DNA from: Primulina eburnea
Lineage: Eukaryota > Streptophyta > Magnoliopsida > Lamiales > Gesneriaceae
Assembly: GCF_022965805.1 (NCBI RefSeq)
Contig: NW_027331259.1
Coordinates: 62,001 to 126,000, forward strand
DNA length: 64,000 bases
Direction of reading: 5' to 3'
The translations under genes and the position numbers were made by a program. Under the pieces are notes generated by a model, which saw nothing but the letters and a program-made list of their open reading frames with translations, ran no database searches and was not told where the DNA came from. Of this stretch, positions 57,969 through 64,000 are shown piece after piece; position 1 is the stretch's first letter, and every line of letters starts with the position of its first letter.

Positions 57969-58687
57969 GTTTCTTCCCGAATATCACATGAATTATACCT
58001 TTTTCGTCCCGATCTGACGAAGATGATGATCTGTATTCAACTCTGTCCATATCAATTTGAAAAGACAATATCGAATACGCTGTATCAGTAAATAACTCAA
58101 TACACAATCTGTTCTGATCAATACTCAAATCAGTGTACAATCTGATCAATATCTGAACAAGATACAATCTGATTCATACCAATAATATCAAAATCTAATC
58201 AAAATCATATCTGAATCTGATCAATCTAACTCAACTGATGTTTCGACGGTATAATATTACAATCTGAATAACCCCGTCAATTCTGAACATCACAATAAAA
58301 TACTGGAACTCACAATCTGTGTCCACATAATTCATACTCTGAATACTAACATAATTCTGATATAGAATCTCAATCAATATCTTTCAAAAATCATGACAAT
58401 TATAGAAACGGTCTGTTCTTTAATCTGACTTCAATTCTATCATGTCCACGGTAGCAGAAACATCATATCTAAATCATATTCAATTCTGACAATATCATAA
58501 ATTCAAATCTTGTCTAAACGTAACAAAACTTACGTCCAGTTGTAGTCTGCGTTGATAGGGACACAGTACTGTAGTCGGATTTAAAATCGGACGGACGGAT
58601 TTCTCGTAATTCAATTTCGAAACCAAAACTGAAAGCTTCTCCCAAATTCTCGATTTTTGCTTCCCTCTCGTCTGAGAGGCACGTTTA

Positions 58688-58711
58688 TATTATATATATA
58701 TATATATATAC
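58688..58711. repeat. (TA)n microsatellite, probable TATA region of LTR G
   Basis: About 12 TA repeats, placed between the minisatellite and the rest of LTR G, as the TATA tract is in sibling LTRs. Confidence 0.6.
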
Positions 58712-58759
58712 TACATGCATAACAAGAAACGTGGCCTCATCTCAAAATTTTGCCCATTT

Positions 58760-58946
58760 CTCTCAAAATTACGAAAATGCCATTGCCTCTCAAAATTACG
58801 AAAATGCCATTGCCTCCAATAATTACGAAAATGCCATTGTCATCCAATAATAACGAAAATGCCATTGCCATCCAATAATTACGAAAATGCCATTTCCCTC
58901 AAATAATTACGAAAATGCCATCCGAAAATCACAAAAATGCCATTCA
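58760..58946 (-). repeat. 26-28-bp minisatellite in LTR G
   Basis: About seven units of (C/A)TCNAATAATTACGAAAATG followed by CCATTG. It takes the U3 place held by G+C-rich palindromes in the other LTRs. Confidence 0.8.
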
Positions 58947-59135
58947 ATAATTTAAATCAATTATTTAATTTTCGGGTTCTCACAAAAATGATGACATCTG
59001 TAAGGCCCGAGATGTTATTACAGTAATTTGAGATTAATCTGAAATGATTATAGACAGAACGGATTAGCTGGAGAAAAGTAATGCCAAGATTTTAAGTCGA
59101 TATTAATGAAATTGTGAAGAGGAGGCCGAAGCCTC

Positions 59136-59290
59136 ACCGCACCCGCGGTGTTAACAGGGACCGCCCCCGCGGTGCAGTACCGCACCCGCGGTCTTGACAT
59201 GTACCGCACCCGCGGTCATGCAATTTCAGAAAAGATAAGATTGTCGAACCATGAGCGCACCCGCGGTCTTACACCTACCGCACCCGCGGT
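59136..59290 (+). repeat. ACCGCACCCGCGGT cluster in the E LTR
   Basis: Six copies, one with a C for A change, about 50 bp or more before the TATA tract. Confidence 0.77.
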
Positions 59291-59339
59291 GCGACGTGTT
59301 GTGCGAAAAATGGTGACACCTCTTAGCTTGCATGCACGA

Positions 59340-59349
59340 GTATATATAT
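59340..59349 (+). promoter_or_regulatory. Probable TATA box of element E
   Basis: TATATATATG directly downstream of the G+C-rich cluster. Confidence 0.55.
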
Positions 59350-59946
59350 GCACGAATCCTTCGAAAAAGCATTAGATAATCTGAAAAAGGGTCTGAAGAA
59401 GAAAGGAGAAAATCTTTACGCCTTTTTCGAGAAATCCGTCCGTCTGATTTTGAATCCGACTTCAGTATCGAGTTCCTAGCAACGTAGGCTACAACTGGAC
59501 GTAAGTTTTACTACGTTTTGACATGCTTTGAAATTACGATATTGTCAGAATTGAATGGAACTCATATATGTTGTGCTTGACATAGTAGACATCATAGAAT
59601 CGAAGTCAGATTAAGAAACAGACTGATTATGGAATTGTTATGATTTTCGTAGTAGTTTTGGACTCGAGTTGATATCAGAATTGAGTTGTTATTGAGTAGG
59701 AGATATTAGAATTAATATCTGATTGATATGGTATGGTTGGGTATATGGATATTATACCGTTATGCCATCGATATTGAAGTAAGTTAAGTATTGAGCAGAA
59801 CAGATTTGATTCGAGTGGTGTATTGATATTATACTCCTCGATATTGTTCTTGTCAGATCGATAGTGACAGGTTTTGAGTTCGAGACTTCGACAGAGCCAG
59901 AATATCAGAAAGAAAGGTATAAATTAATGTTGAGTTGGGATTGTAC

Positions 59947-59972
59947 AACTCGAGTGAGGTTTGACTCGAGTT
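59947..59972 (+). other. Conserved 26-nt LTR hairpin (H1)
   Basis: AACTCGAG pairs perfectly with CTCGAGTT around a 10-nt loop. Confidence 0.65.
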
Positions 59973-60111
59973 TCCCTAAATCACATACTTTTACTTATTG
60001 CATTGATATTTGCAATTGATCAGACTTATGATTGTAGTCTATTGATTCATAGCTACTGTGTGATAAGATTGATATTTGTAGCCTATTGATTTATAGCTAC
60101 TGCATGTAATG

Positions 60112-60365
60112 ACTGCTGATTCGCTAGTCATTGACTGATTTGCTTAGATACTGACTGTATGTATTGATTACTGAGTCGTTGAGTCATAGGCTGATTCGCC
60201 TAGTCACCGGCTGATTCGTCGGGTTATAGACTGATTCGTCTAAACTTAAGCTGATTCGCTGAATCATAGGCTGATTCGTCTAATTATTGGCTGATTCGCC
60301 TAATTACCAGCTGATTCGTCGGGTTATTGACTGAGTCGTCAATTCTGTGGCTGATTCGCCCAGAC
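60112..60365 (+). repeat. Mini-hairpin array, ~20-bp units with loop TGATTC
   Basis: About 12 units, colinear with 2083-2385. Arms include TAGGC/GCCTA, TAGAC/GTCTA and TTGAC/GTCAA. Confidence 0.75.
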
Positions 60366-60712
60366 ACTGATATAAGAATTATATCGATGCCGTTTAGGGA
60401 TTGATTCATTCCTATCGACTGAGATTCGATATAATACCTATATTCAGACATCGGGATCCCTAGGATAGAGTTGAGTCGAGTCTGAGACGACGCGTCAGTG
60501 GAGTCGAGTCTGATGACGACGCGTCGGTTGAGTTGAGTCTGATATGACCTGTTGATTTACATTGTTTATGCCAGTCATGATTATTGAATGTTTGATATTG
60601 ATTCATGTATTCTGATTTGATACAGGTTAAGAATATGTCTTATATATGCTTTCGTATATGCTTTTATATGATTGCATGTTTACATTGTTTATACTGGGAT
60701 ATTTATATCTCA

Positions 60713-60761
60713 CCGGAGTTATCCGGCTGTTGTCTTGTTTTGTATGTGTGCATGACAACAG
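60713..60761 (+). other. Conserved tandem LTR hairpins (H2, H3)
   Basis: H2 at 60713-60726 and H3 at 60727-60761. Confidence 0.65.
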
Positions 60762-61067
60762 GTAGGGCTGGATCAGGGTCAAGAAGAGGATGAGAGATGA
60801 CGAGTTTAGCGTGGTGATTCCGGACTTGGTAGAGATAGGGTTAGACACTTGATATCAGTTGTTAAACCCTAGTTGAATAAATGTATGTTGTACATGACTT
60901 GTACTTTTATACTGAGATGTATATTCATGTTTAATATGTAATTTGAGTAAATTACATTACGTTTCCGCTTTGTATTTGAAAAAAAAAATTAGACCCTGTT
61001 TTATAATTGATTAATTAGTCCCAAATATGATTAAGAACTTGATTAGCGTCCGGGTCCCCACAACAGG

Positions 61068-61079
61068 TGGTATCAGAGC
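61068..61079 (+). other. Primer-binding site of element E
   Basis: TGGTATCAGAGC, two bases after the LTR end. The 61080-61333 leader shows no gene. Confidence 0.92.
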
Positions 61080-61333
61080 GATAGATCCTTTAGATTGAGA
61101 TAGAAGAGACTAGTGAGCGGGGTAGATTGAGTTTTCTTTCCTTGCTTGTGATGCTAGCATGTCTTACTGCTTTAAATAATACATGTTACTTGATTTATCT
61201 GATTTGATTTGGTAATATGTATTGTTGAGAACAAATCTGAACCGATTCTCGATCAGCAGTAAGATGATCGGAGGAAGGACTGAATTGAAACAGGTTTGTT
61301 GGATTGAGTTACTAATCCTTGTGATATTCAGAT

Positions 61334-62443
61334 ATGCCTCCCAAACGAATACCAGAACAGGGTAGTACATCGAATCCTCCAATGGATGTAACACCGACTC
61401 CAATGGAAACCTTGCTGAAGAGGTTTCAGTCATTCAAACCACCCACTCTGACGGGTACTGAGACATCAGTCGAGTGTGAGAGTTGGTTAGGTAGCATTGA
61501 GTTGCTGTTTGATTCACTGGAGTACAGTGATGAGCACCGGATTAAATTGATTGGGCACCAGTTGTTTGATGTTGCACAAAGCTGGTGGGTTACAATGAAG
61601 AGGGCCTTGGAGCAGCGAGGTACGATTATTACTTGGGATGTATTTAAAACTGAGTTTTATCAGAGATTTTTCTCAATATCGTACAGAAAAGACAAGGGGG
61701 CGGAGTTTGCCAATTTGAGACAGGGTCAGCTGAACATTGAAGAATATGTGACCAAGTTCTCTACCTTGTTGAAGTTTGCTCCTCATGTTTCTGAAAATGA
61801 CGAAGCCGTTGCTGATCAGTTCATCAATGGCTTGAATCCCGATATTTTTACATTGGTGAACACAGGGCGACCGAATAACTTTGCTGATGCCATGAATAGA
61901 GAAAAGGGCGCTGAAGCGGGCCTGATAAGACAGAGAGGAGCTGAATTTGTTCCTCCAGTGTCGAGACCACCGCAGCCACCTCTTTGATTCGAGAGTGGCA
62001 GTATCAGTGGTAGAAGGAAAGATTTTCTTAAGGCTAGAGGAAAGCAATTGAAGAAGTCGGGCGGCAGTTCTTCTAGCTCCAGTGGTTCTCAGCAGAGTTA
62101 TACTGGCGTTTACTGCGGAAATTGTGGAGGGAGACATTCCACTGAGCAATGCCAAGGAGTACTTGGTAGTTGCCACTTCTGCAAGCAACATGGACATTTT
62201 GCCAGAGTATGTCCACAGAGGGGGTCCCAAAGATCCCAGGGAGCTGAACCATCTGGATCAGCGGCACAGTGGGGTAGACGATCAGCTGCCGTTCCTTCAT
62301 TTCAGCCAGCACCATCTCAGTCACAGCAGAGGCCAGGAGGAAGCCAGACAGTTGGCCAGCCTCCTAGACAGCAGGCCAGAATATTTGCTTTGACCGAGGA
62401 GCAGGCTCAGGAAGCACCAGATGATGATGTTGCAGGCAACTGA
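61334..62443 (+). pseudogene. Element E gag with one in-frame nonsense codon
   Basis: ATG 61334 (MPPKRIPEQG) opens 217 codons of capsid domain (AQSWWVTMK, FYQRFFSISYRKDK, LRQGQLNIEEYV, FINGLNPDI). TGA at 61985-61987 stands where element A has CGA (Arg), a C-to-T change. The same frame then runs on through KKSGGSSSSSSG, knuckle-like CGNCGGRHSTEQC, a full knuckle CHFCKQHGHFARVC and a Pro/Gln-rich linker to TGA at 62441-62443. With the stop, only the capsid part would be made. Confidence 0.88.
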
Positions 62444-62627
62444 TTTGTTTGATTATCCTGCATATATATTGAGGGATACCAGTGCTTCACGTATTTTTAT
62501 TTTTGAAAGAATTGCATTGATGCATGCATTATCTGTTGAGTCTTTATTTACTGTAGTAGTGTTTCTTTCCTTGAGAAAAGATCTTGTATCAGTGATTTCT
62601 GTTATCTTGTATACTACAGTAAGGTAA
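62444..62627 (+). pseudogene. Protease relic of element E
   Basis: Read in a frame shifted from gag, DYPAYILRDTSASRIFIFER matches the DTGASHSF region of element D, but the motif is D-T-S-A-S and follows Arg. The relic ends at TTVR plus stop. It is not a working aspartic protease. Confidence 0.7.
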
Positions 62628-64000
62628 GAATGAGATCGAGTGAGATTGTGTGGTAGATGGTATTGTACTGGTGTTCCCTGATTTTGGAACTGCATTACTG
62701 ATATTGATATGCGGATCCAGTACAGAACTACCATAGATTAGTTCCAGAAGATGGTGAGAATCAGACCTGAGATGACCAAGGGATGAATATAGTACGATAA
62801 GAATTCTAGACTGAGAATTCCTTTGATATTCGTACTAGCTATGACTCGATTATTACAGAAAGGAGCAGAATGACTCCTTATGTATTCAGTTGATTTACTG
62901 AAGTTGAGTCTATCATTGGCTGATTTACCAATGATAAGAAAGTTCTTGATGTTTTCTCTGATAAGACTTCGGATCTGATTCCAATCAGAGAGATTGATTT
63001 TAGTCTTGAACTGATCTTAGAAATTGTTGAAATTTTGAATCCTGATTGAGAAAGATATAGACAATGGAGATTATATTGTACAGTCCGAACCAGAGTTGAT
63101 TTCGAATCGATAGCAGTTTAAAAAGCTGATTAGAATATTTAGAACTCAATATCGATAGTCAGAACAGAGTGTCGATCAGAGTAACAGATACGTGATTTTG
63201 TATTTTGTATGAGATTGATTATTCTGTGATGTCAGATGTGTCAGAATTGTACATCAAAGCTTGAGATTGATAGTCAGAGCCGAATACCAGGTAGGTATTT
63301 CCTCTTTAATTTATGTTATTAACTGATTTGTGTATATCAAATAGTTCGAATCAGAAATGACAGATATTGTCAGAAACTTACAGTAGTGGATTTAGTGTTC
63401 AGTCTGATGATTGCGACTGTATTGTATTCGAACAGATAGTGGTGATATAGACAGATGAGATCAGTTATAACAGAAATGTATTGATATGTTGGCAGAAATT
63501 GTACTGATATGTCTAAATTGCTAACAGAAAAGATAGAAAGATAGAAATCAGAAGATTATTACAGATTTTGTATAGTTCTGAATAGAAATGGGAGTACATT
63601 TCTATGGCTTTCGTAATGAAATTACCGCCTTTTCTTTAGATGATGATATGATATGATTATGATTGACAGATTAATCAATCTATATCTATCAGTTTGTACC
63701 AGATTACGTACAAACAGAACCAGATGACATAGATCAATGTCAAAGAAATAGTCAGATTGACGAGAATGCAAGAATTAGATGATATCAGATTGTGATTTTG
63801 ACGGAGTTGTACTTGTGATAGATTATACATAAGCTCTCTTGTGCAGATTTATTACAGATTGACAGATAGTCAGAGTAGATTACCAGATATTGACAGATAA
63901 CTGTAGAGCTTTGGTACTGGATGTTAGTACTAGTTGATATAGATTATTGTCATGACATGATTGATTGTATGACCGTAGCTATCAAGATAGTTCAGAATGA
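62628..64000 (+). pseudogene. Eroded pol of element E
   Basis: A/T-rich with many stops. Traces: LLQKGAE...LMYSVDLLKLSLSLADLP at about 62848-62935, as in element A. From about 63100 on it is colinear with 32611-34300. No domain can be named with confidence. Confidence 0.5.

Larger units (their letters stand above)
57036..58984 (-). mobile_element. LTR G (minus strand), solo or truncated
   Basis: On the minus strand it begins TGTGAGAACCCG and ends CCCCACAACA. No matching target duplication is found and no polypurine tract lies at 58985-58998, so it is a solo LTR that lost a flank or part of a rearrangement. The exact left edge is uncertain by 3 bp because of a TGT repeat. It has H2/H3, GGGATCCC (57677-57684), H1 and GTAAGT (58528-58533). 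Confidence 0.8.
58999..61065 (+). repeat. 5' LTR of element E
   Basis: 2067 bp, TGTAAGGCCCGAG to CCCCACAACA, ended by the primer-binding site. It has the ACCGCACCCGCGGT cluster, a TATA tract near 59340, GTAAGT (59501), H1, the mini-hairpin array, GGGATCCC (60453-60460) and H2/H3. Confidence 0.92.
58999..64000 (+). mobile_element. Element E: Ty3/gypsy LTR retrotransposon, cut by the window end
   Basis: A sibling of element A with 5' LTR, primer-binding site, gag, and protease/pol eroded in the same regions as A. The 3' end lies outside. The left flank acatc would be the target duplication. Confidence 0.88.

Overview
The window looks like repeat-only chromosomal DNA from a flowering plant. It holds tandem satellite DNA split by nested LTR retrotransposons, most of them Ty3/gypsy chromovirus-like. 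Primer-binding sites match the initiator tRNA-Met 3' end, and the target-site duplications are 5 bp. I found no host gene, rRNA, tRNA or CRISPR array. The style of the Ty3/gypsy proteins suggests a eudicot, perhaps Lamiales; that last point is a weak guess.

The oldest layer is a 364-bp tandem satellite, about 63 units and 22.8 kb in all, always on the + strand. Blocks lie at 1-946, 3051-4048, 8356-9602, 35462-39547 and 41499-57035. Each unit is a fragment of a retrotransposon integrase catalytic core, similar in style to the centromere-associated CRM clade. The family consensus has lost one catalytic Asp. Diverged and higher-order-repeat units (36.6-48.7 kb and 54.4-57.0 kb) flank a homogenised core (about 48.75-54.37 kb). 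This architecture is typical of centromeric satellites, but centromere location is only an inference.

Insertions in the satellite, left to right: a chimeric LTR (947-3050); a non-autonomous CRM-like element on the minus strand (4049-8355) with a gag-type ORF and an integrase relic; giant element A (9603-35461); solo LTR F (39548-41498); and LTR G (57036-58984). Element E (58999 to the window end) follows G. Element A is long because it was itself invaded. Solo LTR S1 (12579-14428) sits in its gag. Minus-strand element B (15514-32605) sits in its decayed pol. B in turn holds solo LTR C (29939-31344), a fold-back element (17558-18109) and the young, full-length element D (18926-26256), whose 1475-codon gag-pol is open from end to end. 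Target-site duplications prove this order: satellite, then A, then S1 and B, then C, D and the fold-back.

Beyond the catalogue, three LTR features deserve attention. First, related LTRs (A, E, S1, C, F, G and the 947 LTR) carry RNA-type hairpins with compensatory base changes, including one exactly 26 nt long in every copy. Second, five LTR families share one G+C-rich near-palindrome, always in the same orientation relative to transcription. Third, two LTRs carry an array of mini-hairpins with a constant loop and covarying stems. The first ~2.07 kb shows many single-base dropouts relative to 8.6-10.75 kb and looks like uncorrected assembly sequence.
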